Shown piece after piece: positions 23,130 to 36,400 of a stretch of DNA of 64,000 nt. Made by a program: the position numbers and the translations under genes. The stretch comes from Patagioenas fasciata (Eukaryota; Chordata; Aves; Columbiformes; Columbidae), in NCBI RefSeq assembly GCF_037038585.1, contig NC_092520.1, forward strand, positions 59,176,501 to 59,240,500, given 5' to 3'. The stretch's first letter is position 1. Each line of letters begins with the position of its first letter. The notes under the pieces were generated by a model. It worked only from the letters and a program-made list of their open reading frames with translations. It did not search any database and was not told where the DNA came from.

Positions 23130-24930
23130 GCCGTAATTTGCTCTGATTATCTGTTAATATAGCAAAGTGCAAATCAATTTGTATGAATACATTAAAACTC
23201 ACTGTATTCTTATTTTGCAGGAAGACTTCTAAGGAGATGTCATATTTTAGAACAGTTTTAATGTAACAAAGAGAATCTCTGGTTTATAGTCGATGCAAAA
23301 TGAATGGGTTAGTCAGATTGAAAAATAATATTCTAGACAGGCTATTTGAAGATATTAATGCAATTTTGAAGCATTTTAGTGAGCATACTGAATATATGCA
23401 TTCATTTGTCCTTGATTGCTAGTTCATGGTGACAATTCTTTATGAAAACAGTTTTTGTAGAGTAAGTTATTATTTTGTATGAACTAATGGTGCAATAAAT
23501 TATTTCAATACTGTGACAAACTTGGTTTAGTTATTAAAAAATGCATCCAACACACAGAATGATTCTTCACTCTCTTGTGTCTCTTGTTTAATAAATATGG
23601 AGTTTTTTTGTTGTTGCTAATATTTCCCTTACTTCTGTGGAGAAAACACTGTGAAGTTCTCTACACAGGACAATAGCTATTCTTCATTTATTCAGGAACA
23701 GTTCTGTAATCAAAACATTTATTTAAAAACTAGTTTCTGAGCCTGGACTTACATACCTTGGTCTTTCTTTAGGAGGCTGGTTGTCCTAGTTTCCCGCTAA
23801 GCAGAAGAGAGAGAAATAAAAAGCTCCAAAGGTCAACTTATGTCATAACTGGACCAAATCACCCCTTGAGATTAGTATCTTTGTCCTACCCACATAGCTC
23901 TTGACTTGTGTGCTTACCTTTGATTATTTTGTGATACTTTTACTGCTGGACTACAGAAACTTTGATGGTGCCCAGGAAGTAAATTAGTTTCTTGTTTCCA
24001 GATGGAAAATCACATTTAAAGACAATTAGATACGTTATATAAGTAGTCTTCAATTTAATCTAATCTTAGAGAGTCTCTTGAGCTAATAAACAAAATGAAC
24101 ACTTTTAAAGAGCCAACTTTTCTGGGGATGCACAATTCATACCTGAGGAGTGTTTGGAAACCCTTGCTCCTCATAATTCTCTGTAGTCAAAGACTGCCAA
24201 AGATGGCTGCTTTGGCAGCATTCCTGATGAAATTTTAAACATGTGAAATTGCTAAATACCAAGTTGGGGGTAAATTCTGCAGCCCACAGGGTACATTTGG
24301 GAACTTCAGGGACATTGAAATATCCTTCAACATAAAGATTTTAACAATCACGTATGTACAGAGGGAGTGAGTTTTTAATAGATTTAGTTCTTTAGTACAC
24401 AGAATTTCCACAAATTTGATTAGTCCCAAGTACAACCTATTTTATCCTCTCATTAGGCATGCGATATCACCTTGGGTTGGATGTATTTTGCTCAACTTTA
24501 ACCATGTGACACTCAGATGTCTAAGTTTAAGCTTTATTTCTAAATTATATTTTTGCATGTTTTTGGAAGAAACACTCTTTACCTCTATCTGTTTTCTCTA
24601 GTACAGAAGCTCCAGATTAGATTTGAAAACCTCATTTTTAGGAGACTGAATAAAACCAAATTAATCCCTTACATCCTATATTCACAACACGGAAATACAA
24701 AGAAAAAGAAGTTCATTTTCAGAACTTGCAATTCCTGGCACAGGCTGTGTTTAATTTTGAATCTTAAAGCTTACTTCATACGTGTGAGCAGGTATGAAAT
24801 AAAAACATTGAGGTTTCTATGCCATAGCCTGGAATTACTTGTGCCTTAAACGGGCTTTAAAAATGAGAAAACAAAACCCCACAAAACCCACCCCCCACCA
24901 CAAAAAAAAAAACTGGTGCGCAAGAATAAT

Positions 24931-25098
24931 TGCACAGCCCGGGGGAGCTGTGGAGTCTCCTCCTCTGGAGACATTCAAATCCCACCTGGACACCTTCCTG
25001 TGTAGTCTCATCTAGGTGTTCCTGTTCCAGCAGGGGGATTGGACTAGATGATCTTTTGAGGTCCCTTCCAATCCCTAACATTCTGTGATTCTGTGATG
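24931..25098 (+). mobile_element. CR1 LINE 3' end, 5'-truncated (about 168 bp)
   Basis: Begins near 'TTGCACAGCCCGGGGGAGC' (equivalent to the CR1 'CTGCCCAGGGGG' block). It continues 'TGTGGAGTCTCCTCCTCTGG', 'CACCTGGACACCTTCCTGTG' and 'GGGGATTGGACTAGATGATC', and ends in two ATTCTGTG octamers. Same subfamily as the copies at 16035-18048 and 21307-21917. Confidence 0.93.
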
Positions 25099-26282
25099 GT
25101 TTTATTTAATTTTTTTATTTCAAAAACCACTTGTTCCATCCCTCTTATTTTAGTTTTTCTGCCACCAGGGGAAAGGATTTGAGAAATATTTTACAGAGCT
25201 AGTAATTTGTATTGTACCAAGGTCCTTGCTGACTTTTCCCCTGATGTGGCCTTTAATGTGGAATGATTTTCAATGCAGTAAACACAGTCGGCATTGTGGA
25301 AATAAATTGGAAGAGATCATGGGATGGTTTATTAAGGCTGACAACTCTTTTTATTCTTCAGATAAATGCTGTACATGCTGAAGGGCAGATTATATGTAAT
25401 TTATGATCAATAGAAATTTTGTGAAACTTAAATCTGGTTAATAATTTGAAGAATCTCTTCTTTCCTTTAACCTTGTTCTCTCATTGATCTTGATGGCTGG
25501 AGATTTTGCAGTAGACCAAAGACAGAGAGTCCTGGGTCTGCTGTGATCCTTTATCTCATGACTGGTTTTTCTGTTCTTCACAATCTTGGAAAAAGAAGCA
25601 ATACCTAAATGAAGGATCCGGTTCTGGTTTGTATTCTGGGAGGCAGTGTTTCTAGGTTTTCTCTTTTCAATAGTTGTTGCTATTATTGTTTGGTTATAAT
25701 TTGTGAAAAATACATGTGACAACACCAGAAAAGGCTGTAGGAAAACTTTATGGTCTGGATACCTTAGGGGTATAGAATGTTTTAAGCTATAAAACATAGT
25801 TTCAGCTTTTTTCTTTTCAGCTTTTTTTTCTGGATTTTTTTTTTTTTTCCTGTAGCAATCCCAGCATGAGTATGCAAAAGTCTCTGATATTCTTCTCCAA
25901 AGACTGATCTAAAGATGACTTGCTTTCCATTCTGTGACAATTTCTTTTCAAATATAACTTTTGGGAACTAGTTTCTGATAACCTTAATTAAAATGTGCTA
26001 CTCATTCTGCAAAGTAGAATAGCAATAACTGCCAGTAAAGAAGTTATCGGAATATAGCTGCCAGTGGATGTGACATCTTTGCCCTCTCTTCCTACTTCTA
26101 TTGGACTAATAAACTTACCAGGTAGGATAAGCTGCTGACAGAGGCTTGGGCAGTCATCTTCCAAAATTTCTATGTGGCAGTCCTGGAAATCTCTACGTGA
26201 GAATAGAATGGATAGTTCATACATATTCTATCTAGAAAATTAATTAAGTTGTAATAGCACTGTACTGGTTTTATCTGCTTCC

Positions 26283-26300
26283 TTTTTTTTTTTTTTTTTT
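26283..26300. repeat. Poly-T homopolymer, 18 bases
   Basis: Read directly from the sequence. Confidence 0.9.
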
Positions 26301-26555
26301 AATTTGCGACAAATCTAGGTTGTATTTGTGGTAACAAAAATATATTTATTTCTTCACGTGAAATTGTAGATTTGTTTTTAACTTTACTAACCATTTTCAG
26401 GTGCTTCTAATTTTCTATATATTTTTTTTAAGATCATGTGATTACAGTTTTAGGATAAAAATGAACACTGGTGACATTGGGACTATATCTCAGTCTTTTT
26501 GCAATTGTTGTCCTGAACAGCGATTTATAAAGGATAATTTAATGTTCTTTATAGT

Positions 26556-26580
26556 GTTTGTTTGTTTGTTTGTTTGTTTT
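26556..26580. repeat. (GTTT)n tetranucleotide repeat
   Basis: Six GTTT units in a row. Confidence 0.9.
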
Positions 26581-29515
26581 TCCACCAGGCTAAGGATTTT
26601 TAATGTGGAAACCCCTTGATTTTCATAAATGGAGTAAGTGACCATTGGACTGCTTTGGTCTTTGCACCATTGCATGATTTGGCTCTGGCTATTCAAAACT
26701 GTTTACAGACTACAGCCTGTTTGTAGAACAGCAGGCAGGGACAGAGCATGCAGTCAATCAGAGTAAAGAGAGCTGCAAGGTCAAAAAAATCTATTATTTC
26801 TACTTCATTTGCCATACATTTAAATTGTTAATATTTTAATTGTTAATTATTAAGTTTAATACAGTATTGTTGATATTCATGCATTTCATAACTCTGCTCA
26901 AAAGAAATTATATTAAACATGAGAAATGAAAGAACATATTTAGATATTAGTATTCGTGGTGAATGTTTTATGTATCAATAATAGATTTGATTTGTGTCTA
27001 CTTGCATTCTTATTGGAACTATTAGTATTAAATTTTTGGTTATCATCATTCTGTTTTACATGACCCATACATAATTATGTTCATCTTACAATATGCGTAC
27101 ACACCAAAAGGAGACAGAATGCAGACAGGATGCAGAACAAAATGGCAGTCAAAATTGCACATCTGAAAGCTTTTTTCTCCACAGTGGACTTAATCCATGT
27201 ATAGCCTAGCTAACCAGTCAGTAACATATATGTTATGGATAGGGTTCCTGCTGGTGTTCTCTCAAGGTTATTCTACTACCTCTGTGTGCCCTGAAATTGT
27301 ATTTTTTTTTTTCTATAAACACTGAGATGAACTTTCCTTAGGCAAGCTGTGATGAGTATTTTAAGGAGGTAAAGTCCTAGTATTTTGTGAACAAATTCAA
27401 AGTACCCTTGCAAACTACAGACAAACTATGTCCCTAGGTGAATAGAACATGTCCTTTCTTTGTCCTGGTCCTCCTCAAGTTCCAAATAATTTTATCACAG
27501 GTTGTATTTTAAGGTACATGTTGAGCTGGCATTGCCGCAAGGTGAGGCACTGCATCCTGTCTCCCATGTTGCTGCCTAAGCCCTGTGTTTTTCCTTGCCT
27601 GGGGCAGGCTGCGCAGGGAGCCAGGCCATGGGGCTGGGCTACACAGGCTGCTTTTCTGGTTCATAAGTGTCTGTAGTGATGTAACCCAGGGGCTGACGTT
27701 GGGGTAGAAACAAGTAACTGTAGTGAGGGACTGAAAAACGGGAATGGATGCTGAGTTTTCAACATACCTGTTTAAGTTTTGTGTTAAATTATGCCCTAGG
27801 AGATTTCTACTTGCAGAAAACATCCTTTGCATCCCATGTAAGGATAATAAATTTAAATATTTACACACTTGTAGATGTCTGACTGAATACCTGATTTTAT
27901 AGAGAGATTGTACCTTTAGACAGCAGTTCAGGTAATTCATTCTTAATTGCTTTGTCAAAGAGCAATAATATGAAAATTCTAACTATGTACCAGTCAGCAG
28001 AGAGGATGTTTAATGTGGCACAATGAATACCTTAAAAATTAGTATACAGCTATGGAGCCTTCCACCTTTATTTCACTCCAAATAAGATCTGTGCTGGTGA
28101 TGACTGAAAGCTGTAGATCTGTGATGGCTTTTAGTGATAAATGAGTTGAAGATCTCAGCCTAACAGAAGAAATAATTGCATTGGAGACCCTACAACCCCT
28201 TCACCTTTAGTGGCAGTCCTGTCAGAGAGAGGTCCATGCTTATTCAAAATGCAACCTGGGAAAACCTGCGCTTGTACTGCTGAGCTTGTTCAGGGGCTGA
28301 ACTCCCCATGCAGAACAGCCAGTCTTGCACAGAGACTATACTTACTTGTGAAAAAGTAGCTTTTAACTCTTATGGCCCAGTGTTGGCTGATATTTCTTCA
28401 GAAGAGACCAGATTGCTTATATGAGTGAAACCCCTAGGTCAGGGTGCCCTTGAACTAGGCAAACTGAGCCTACGAAACACACTTGTGCATTTGCAATAAG
28501 TACTGAGGAAATAATTTTTCCTCATAGAAAATGATGGTTTTTTTCTTCTCAGCTTGTCAGCGTTCTCCATTTAACAAGCACAGGCTGAGCAAATAATACA
28601 GACTTAAACTGGTTACCAACTCTAGAAGCTTCTTTCAAACACATGGCTAATATTTTGGGCATCCTTCCATTCAGATCATGGTGTGTGAGAAAGATGATAA
28701 CTCTTATTCTGCATAGTTTTCCCAGATGTTTTTTTGCCAAAGGGAACAGCTGCCATTGTCACAGTTGTAAGCTCTGTGCTTGACAGCACCTTATGTCAGA
28801 CCCTGGAATGGAATTTTGTGGGGTTTTTATTTTTCGTTCATGGCAAAGTGGTGCTCTGACTTTAGGATGCAGAGCATTACAACATCATTTGGCTGACAAA
28901 TGCAATCCCTATGAGAAATTATGGCAATATATCAACCCCCGCATGCATCGTTTTAGATTTTGCTTTAGACTTTAATTCGAGATTTCTTACAAGCCTGCTC
29001 ATGTGAATCATCCATTTTTTGCATCTTAGGTACATGGGCAGGTTATAGATTTTCCCAGTCCTCTTAAGTAGACAGATGTAGTGCAATGCATTATGAACTA
29101 AGATACGGATAAATGGGCTTCAAAGCCAGTACAATTTGAGAGGAATTCATATCTGGGAGTTGTCTTTTCCTTCTTAAATAGTTCATGCTGAAGGAAACAC
29201 AGGACTTTGAGCATGTTACTGATATTCACCTATGAAATGCTATCCCAGAATCTCTCTCTAGATATTACTCAGTATGAATTATGATATGAAAACAGATGTC
29301 TGACTTGATGTCACATAAAATATTTCTAGTCTGTTGGAGCCTAACAAGGTTTGTTTAAACTAAAGTTGCAAACCTTGAGATTAGAAAGCTATTTTAAATT
29401 TTACAACATGCATAATACAGATTTTCAAATCTTCCTGTACCAGTCACTGAAGCCAATGTATGCATTATAAATCCATGACCTTTGTGAATACCATAAAAGA
29501 ATAAGTTTTATTTCT

Positions 29516-29549
29516 GTTTTGTTTGTTTGTTTGTTTTTGTTTTGTTTTT
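29516..29549. repeat. (GTTT)n/(GTTTT)n simple repeat
   Basis: Mixed GTTT and GTTTT units, imperfect. Confidence 0.8.
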
Positions 29550-30557
29550 AAATATGATGTGTCTGGGATAACTGGAGATGAGAGAACAAAGTATACATGA
29601 CAGATGTTAGTCACACTACCTACTGCACAACTGGAATGACAGTGCATATTATAGTGATGTGCATGATGTTAGGTGCAGGGCCTATGAGATGTCTCCCAAA
29701 TCAAGCCACAGTTTTTTCCCTGTGGATGCAAAATTGTTGAGGCAGCATTCATTTTTTTTGCCCCTGCTGCTTACAAATTTTGAAGAGCCTGAAAGAATAC
29801 TTGAAATCTTACTAGATAGTTTTATTTTTCCTTCAGGTGAGCTTTTCTTCTAACTTTTCATCAATATTTTTTTTTTTTTCCAGAAAGGGAACAGGGTGTT
29901 TGTTGGTATATATTCCAGACAGGAAAAAACAGATTTTGCTTTTGGAGAAGTAGGAAGTGCCTAAAAGGATCAAAGAGGAAATTTTCTGCCTTTCCCTGCA
30001 GGTTTATGGGATGGAGACAAATTGGGGTATGGGAAAGATGAGAAAGCTGTAGATCTCACATCAGTGCTACCAGACATAGTGCACAACTTCAAGATTTTGA
30101 AGCCTGTCTGTGCTGCTGCTGCCAGTGGTCAAGGCCTACTCAAAAAATTGATCTTACAAAACCAGGATTTTTTGAAGATGGGTTCAGTTTAGTTTGTAGA
30201 ATTTTCTGAAATATAACAGCTGCAACTTGAAAGTATATGCACTTAACAAGTACATCTATTGAAGGTGTATTATTTACATGCAGGTCATATTTAGTAACTT
30301 CTGAATCAGCATGGGATGAAAGAGAGAAAGGGAGGGATTCAGAGGCGTGGGTCCAGAATATACCACCTGCAAAGTCAAAGACAACAAAACATGGCTTGTA
30401 CATATAAGAGGTTGTGTCAGCCTCGAGGATTTTTCTTCTGTGAGCTGATATGAGGAGTGAAGACAGGGCAAAACCACCTGGGAGGAGGTATTAATATCCA
30501 AATACCAGAGTGCACAGAGTGCATGTACACGCTTGGTGGTGGGTTTTTGTTTTTGTT

Positions 30558-30622
30558 GTTTTGTTTTGTTTTGTTTTGTTTTGTTTTGTTTTGTTTTGTT
30601 TTGTTTTGTTTTGTTTTGTTTT
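30558..30622. repeat. (GTTTT)13 pentanucleotide microsatellite
   Basis: Thirteen perfect GTTTT units. Reading frames through it encode only short periodic peptides and are artefacts. Confidence 0.96.
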
Positions 30623-32877
30623 CCCAAAGCTGATAGACTTGGGGGAAGAGGAAGCAGGGGACAAGAAGTAAAATGGAGTTATGAGCTGAATAACAAGATC
30701 ATGTGGCTGGTTTTGCATGCAAATGTTTTTTCCAAGTGTCTTCATAGTCTGTGATACAGCCAGAAGAAGAGCCTTATAAAAAGGCGTCCATTAACATGAT
30801 ACAATACAGCTCCTGGTCTCAGGTTTGTACCTCCATACAAGGACTCTAGCTGGGGTGCTTATGTGTGGTCATCCTAGGTGACATGGAGACAAAAGGGCAC
30901 TTTCAGTTCTTCTTAAGATGGCTTACAGGGACAGTTTTTTTCTGTTAACCAGAGATGGAGCCTAGGCATGTCAGTTATGCACCTCAAATGAGGTCTTATG
31001 GTTAATATTGGTCTAGGCCCTGGGAGTTGGCATGATAAGGAGGGGAAATGTAGTTTTAGCACAGGACAAGTGACTTACTCTGAAACTGGGCTGGGATGTG
31101 AGGGATTAAGAGCAGTCATTCCCAGAGAGGTGAATAAAAAGGAAATTATAGCCTCTGCTATATGAAAAAAAGGACTGATAATTGCTAGATGAGTTTAGTT
31201 CACAGAGCTGTGACTGTGTTAAACCATCTCTTCACATGTCATTGCTTCTCTTGTGTGTCTGGGACAAAAGGCCAATAATATATCTCTAATTCGATTCCTG
31301 ATACAATACAGTTTAAAGGACTTTACCTTGATTCCTGCATTGTACCTATAATTTTGTGTTGAACTGCAACATATCTTGGTTATAGATAAAATAGCTGCTT
31401 AATGGACCATCAGAATGTAATGAAAAATCACAACCTATGGCCTCCACTCATCTAGGCAAGAGAAATACTCTTCTAGTGCCAAGAATGCTATGATTTACAG
31501 TTCTGCAACTTCTTCAGTGTAATTTGAATATATACAGGTGATTTAGTGGAAATATTAACATCACACTCTTAATAAATTCTCTCTTAAAACTGTATTTCAG
31601 TAACATATGAAAGTCTGAAATCAGACTAAATAATCTTGTATTACTACAGGTTCAAGGTGTATATTACTGTATTTTTCATATGAATGTGGTCCAAAATACA
31701 TTTTTATTGAGTCAGTCTAGAGCACAGAGTTAGCAGTAAACCAGCACCATTATTTTATTATAACTTTATTTTACCTGTACATGACGCTTTTACAATAGCT
31801 GAATAGTGCCAAACAATCAGATCAATGCTTCAGAGGACTCATATCCTGAAGGCAAAACAGGCTCAATACAGCACTATAAATCAACCACTGACAATAGTTC
31901 AGTGCAGTGTACAAGGGACTTCCAAAGTACCTTATAAATATAAAAAGCGAAGTGCAAAGTAGGGAAGAATGTTTACCTTTAAGCTACTCCTGTGCAGTTT
32001 GTAAATATAATCTCACATGTTTCTGCATAAACCAACTTCTGATGTTTGTCTTTTTGGTTCCCATTAATTATACAAAGGACTTAATCTGACTGCCCGGTAC
32101 TGGGGGAGGATCTCTTTATCTTCAGAGAACCAAAATGAGATCATAAAAGTAATGGAATCTGCAGTTCTTTGTTACTGTTTGATAGACTCTCCATTTCATC
32201 CTCTCTTTCTGAGCAAAGAAAGGCACCATTGCTATCCTCAGTTTTTTCCTGGTCTATAAAGTAGGGAAAATATCTGTTATTGTAAACATGTATAGAGGCA
32301 AATGCTTAATTTTAAGTCTCCCTTCCTCTCCTCTCCATCCATTATTTCCCATCATTCAGAATACAGAGTCATGTGAAATGAAGACACTGTTAAGCTGAAT
32401 CACTTATTTGACCACACACAGGCATTTTATAAAACAATATACACTGTATTCTTCTGACTGTTTGTGTTTCCTATAGTTATTTTCCTCAGAACTATTTATA
32501 AGTGCTATAATGTATCAAGTAGATTATTGTTTGACATTGCTGAGTGGATTTCAAAACAGAGTTCACATGTGAACTGTGGAATCTGAGACATGGCAGAACT
32601 GGTCTATTAGTTAAACAAGGAAAAAAAACCTTCACATTTTTTCCAGTTGTTTGGTTTGGAAGCAATCTAGGGTACTAACGCAATCTCTTCAACATAACAT
32701 GATTAGCTAAATCAAAGACCTGTCCAGTCTTTAAAATACTGAGACCAATGGTTATCAGATGGTTATTATCCACTGCCATTATGCATTTAGAAAACTGAAA
32801 AAATAACTGATAGTAGATTTAAAAAACTGAGTTGTCTTTAATTTATTAAACATACATCTCAATAAATGTCATTAGCA

Positions 32878-32902
32878 GCTTCTGGAACAGCTCTCCAGAA
32901 GC
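32878..32902. repeat. 9-bp inverted repeat containing a TTCTGGAA core
   Basis: GCTTCTGGA (32878-32886) and TCCAGAAGC (32894-32902) are perfect reverse complements with a seven-base loop. The left arm contains TTCTGGAA, which matches the paired TTC-NN-GAA arrangement of a heat-shock element. No function is shown. Confidence 0.85.
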
Positions 32903-33418
32903 ATGTTTATCGTGTGCTGGATGAGGAATTAACTATCATCTTCAGTCTGTCTAGGACTTCCGTTTAATTTATAGAGCTGTGAGAAAGTGAAAGTAGAAGC
33001 AAAAATGGAAAAAGACTGGAAAAAGAAATTAATTTGTATGTGTTAATTTAAACATAAAGAAAAAAAATTAAGAGCTCTGTAACTTTTATAAGGCATTCTT
33101 TTTTCTGGGGTTATACCTTTCAGTTCTTTTTTGCAATGAAGAAAATAAAGTTATTGGGGAAAAGAATTATTTAAATCTACAGAATTAAAAGGAAAGAATA
33201 TTTTAAACCTGCTAAGGGAATCCTGTTCTTTAAACTTCCTATAGATGATGTTAATCAATAGCCGTCATCCTGGAATCAACCTTTGTGATACTAGAATGAA
33301 ACATAAGAAGCAGCTGGCATATTACAAACTATGACTTTCTCCTCACAGAGATTCCTGTGCCTGTGACCAACACACGTATTCAGATTGCTGCCTGAGTAAT
33401 TAATACCATCTCAACATT

Positions 33419-33471
33419 CAGTTTACACCATAGCAACATCTAAGCAGCCAGTTTGCTCCATGGCAACTGCT
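33419..33471. promoter_or_regulatory. Tandem pair of RFX-like (X-box) half sites, 30 bp apart
   Basis: Two imperfect 23-bp units, starting CAGTTT at 33419 and 33449, each carry an X-box-like core: CCATAGCAAC at 33428-33437 and CCATGGCAAC at 33458-33467. The cores resemble half of the RFX consensus GTTGCCATGGCAAC. Exact 30-bp spacing implies a local duplication. Binding is an inference from motif likeness only. Confidence 0.3.
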
Positions 33472-36400
33472 CTGAAGCATCACAGTAGCTTTCACCAAGA
33501 CCAATCCTTAATAGACACAATATCCTGATGTTTATTATCTTCTCCCAGTTAAGTCTGCAGGGAAAAATGGGGACACTGGGTATATATCACTTTCACTCAC
33601 CTGCTCTTCCCCTGGTTCACACGCTGCTGTCTTTTCTGCTGTATGTAAATCCCTGAGTCAGAAAGAAATACTTCTGTAGGTTGGAAGAAGGGGCTGCTTT
33701 TCTAAATTGGATTAATCAGCAAGAATGATTAATATTATAAAAAATGTAGTAGTTTGTCTTTCCACATGTAACTCTCTAAATATGTTATTTGGTTTGCTGT
33801 AAAGAGACAGTCTACTTAGAACAAATGCTATACTAAAATTAAGTAACATGTCTGATTTATATGAATCTGTATCAATGTTCATAAGTAATGATGTCACTCC
33901 GCTCAGTTTCTAATGATTTTCCTAGACCACGAGATAAGCACAATGCAAATATAATATGCAGTGGATTAGCCCTCCCCTGACTTCCCTTTATTTTTGGTTG
34001 AAGTTCAACACTTCAGTTAAAATAAGAAACTTTGTAGGAAAAATAGTCTTTCTTTTGATATAATTACACTGTTTGTCCAGATGTATGAATTGATGGTTTT
34101 TCATTCTCCATAAAAACATCTCAAAATATGGTATTCCATAGTAGCAACTGGTCAAAATGCAGCCAAACTGTGACTATACCCTCAAATATATTTCAAATAG
34201 GAGCAAAATAAATTTCTTGTTTTTCATCTGCAATGCGATACCATGTAGTAACACTTGTCTAAATATGCTGACTTACAGGTTCTTCAGTTTTATTGCAACT
34301 TTAGAAGATCTTATGGAGATAATAATTTTAAAATTGCCCAACCCTTAAATATTAGAGCAGAAGGGTTGGCTTCACAGTGTGAGAGAACTGACCTGTTGCA
34401 GTCTGTTTATGCTAATGGTCCTGCTGTTACCATTTCTGCTCTTCTAAAATATGCTGCATCAAGACCTACTTGTGTTGATGCCAACACAGACTTCTGAGAG
34501 GGAGGTCAAAGGCTATGTTCTGAGCATTTGTTTAGGTTTACAAAGAACATTTTTTTCAATTAACTCTCCTGGGCTGTGGGAACTCTTGATAGTCATTAAA
34601 AAAAAATTCCAAGATGTAAAATAATAAATATTGCAAGCAACATCTCCTCCACAATGCCAACTGCACACAAATCAGGTATTGATATCTAACAGGGCCAACA
34701 TCAGGTATATAAAGTTATTAACCATCACAACCAGGGAACACCAAATGCTGATCCTAACAAAAAGGTGTTTAATCAGAACCTGGTGTGTACATGTAATACA
34801 GTAGCACTGTGTGCAATGTCCTTTCTTCTGAAACTATATGGAGCAGCTGCTTTAAATTGTCTGACAGTACTAATTGATGATAAAGTCACTCACTTCTATA
34901 GAAATACATTGTATATTCATCAAAGAATATAACTGCAATAAATAATATCTTTTAAGTAAGAATGAATCTCTATGTCTGACGTTAACTTTTCTTTCCACAG
35001 CCTGATATAATTAAAAAAATAGTCTTATAGTCTCAAGTTTAGTGATAATGATACATTAAATCTTATTGACCATAACTTACAAGGGTCAAAAGTTATGCCT
35101 TTTCTTATGAAATTAATCTTTAGAAGTTATATTTTCTGACAAAACAATCCACTAGTCGGTTGTGTCCTAATTGCCCCAGTCCAGCATTTAACTCACTTAT
35201 GAAGTTTGAAGTTGAGAGCACTGCTATGCAGCATTTTCTAAAGTAAATCAAAATGAGATTTGCAATGCATTTATTTCTATTATAGAGTGATCAGTTTCAC
35301 ATGTGCATTTGATAGTTATGGCTGTGATCTATTAGAATTACCTCTTTTCTTTAAAGAGAGAATTCTGCTAGGTATTTCCAGATGCAATTATATACTTAAA
35401 CTGAAAAGGTCTTTGTGTTAACATCTGCCTGCTCTTTCTCCACAGAACTGAAGAAAATGCCCTCTTTGGCTCTTGTTAGTTTTGTAAGAATTTCACAGAA
35501 ATATCTCCTCATTTATCTTTAATTTCATGTACTTAATACACTTTAAAAGTATGATTTCCTCAAGTAAATCTCTGTTTAGAATGCTTATATGTAAAAGAAT
35601 TTACATGGATTATTCCTAGATCCCTTCTGCACATAAGAGTAATAAAGCCACAAAGTGTTCAGATTATTCAGCTACTGTTCAAAATTTGTGATGTTACCTA
35701 CACTCATTGTCAGCAAAATGTTAAATAACTCTCATTATTTAGAGCAGGGAACTTCTGTCTTGTCAGTAGTTAATCTTGGAAGAACTGAAAGTATTTTCAG
35801 TTCTACTGAATACATAATATGCTTGCATGGATGATGATCATAAAGAAATGAAAGAAGCTACTTAATTCCATGAGAATTTTCACTTTATGTTTGTGGTTGC
35901 ACATTGTTTATGGTACCTAGATGCTGGCTATGATATGAATAGAAAAGATTTAAACACCTAAAATGTAAGCAAGTTTCTTACCTATCAGATGGAAAAAATC
36001 TTTGCCGTGAAGTCGTTTTCCTTCTGTTTCTGCTAATGCAGTGCATCAATTGATTACTAAAATAATTTAGGAGAAAAGAAACCCAGAAAAAGTAGAAATG
36101 TTTTACTTATATATTTTTTCCAATATTAGACATGCATAAAGCATTGTTACCTTCACCTTCTAAGAAATGTTCTTACACAACTTTTGTAGGCAAAACAGAC
36201 TATGTGCTTTCTCTGTTCAACCTACTTACATTTACATTTTATGTAGATATTAAAGAAAAATCTTTACAGATTTCCATAGTATAAAGGCCAAGAAATCATA
36301 TTTTAAATAGGGAAAATAGTTTTGTAAGTTCCCAGGGCAGTGGATGCTTAATTATGCCAATGGTGATTCTGGACTAAGTAATTACATTCTAATGTTCGTC

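Larger units (their letters stand above)
21918..24930. other. Single-copy AT-rich DNA with low-complexity patches
   Basis: No gene is supported. The 116-codon plus-strand frame at 22219-22569 begins in a TTTA/TTAT-rich low-complexity tract and encodes a run of I, Y, F and L residues, so it is not credible. Segment 23775-23960 begins 'GTCCTAGTTTC', resembling the start of some ERVL LTRs, but no rest of an LTR could be traced. An A/C-rich patch occupies 24862-24912. Confidence 0.5.
25099..30557. other. Single-copy AT-rich DNA with simple repeats; no gene seen
   Basis: Frames such as 25438-25797 (-, 119 codons), 27509-27958 (-, 149 codons) and 29659-29853 (+) show no recognisable domain. Simple sequence includes T runs at 25835-25848 and 26283-26300, (GTTT)n at 26556-26580 and G/T-rich sequence at 29516-29549. 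The patch 28860-28990 ('GCTGACAAATGCAATCC', 'GAGAAATTATGGCAATATAT', 'CCGCATGCATCG') has the look of conserved noncoding DNA, but this cannot be tested here. Confidence 0.5.

Noticed and set aside
23775..23960. Possible start of another LTR ('GTCCTAGTTTC...')
   Set aside because: Only the first dozen bases resemble an avian LTR start; no TATA, polyadenylation signal or flanking duplication could be traced.
27509..27958. 149-codon minus-strand frame
   Set aside because: No recognisable family, no splice or promoter context, and an overlapping frame on the other strand; most likely chance.
30274..30754. Frames rich in periodic K/Q/N/T or F/C/V/L
   Set aside because: They run through the (GTTTT)13 microsatellite.
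32180..32270. Possible reversed MIR tail ('CCTCAGTTTTTTCC', 'CTATAAAGTAGGGAAAATA')
   Set aside because: Only one short motif fits and the flanks do not continue the family; too weak to list as a feature.
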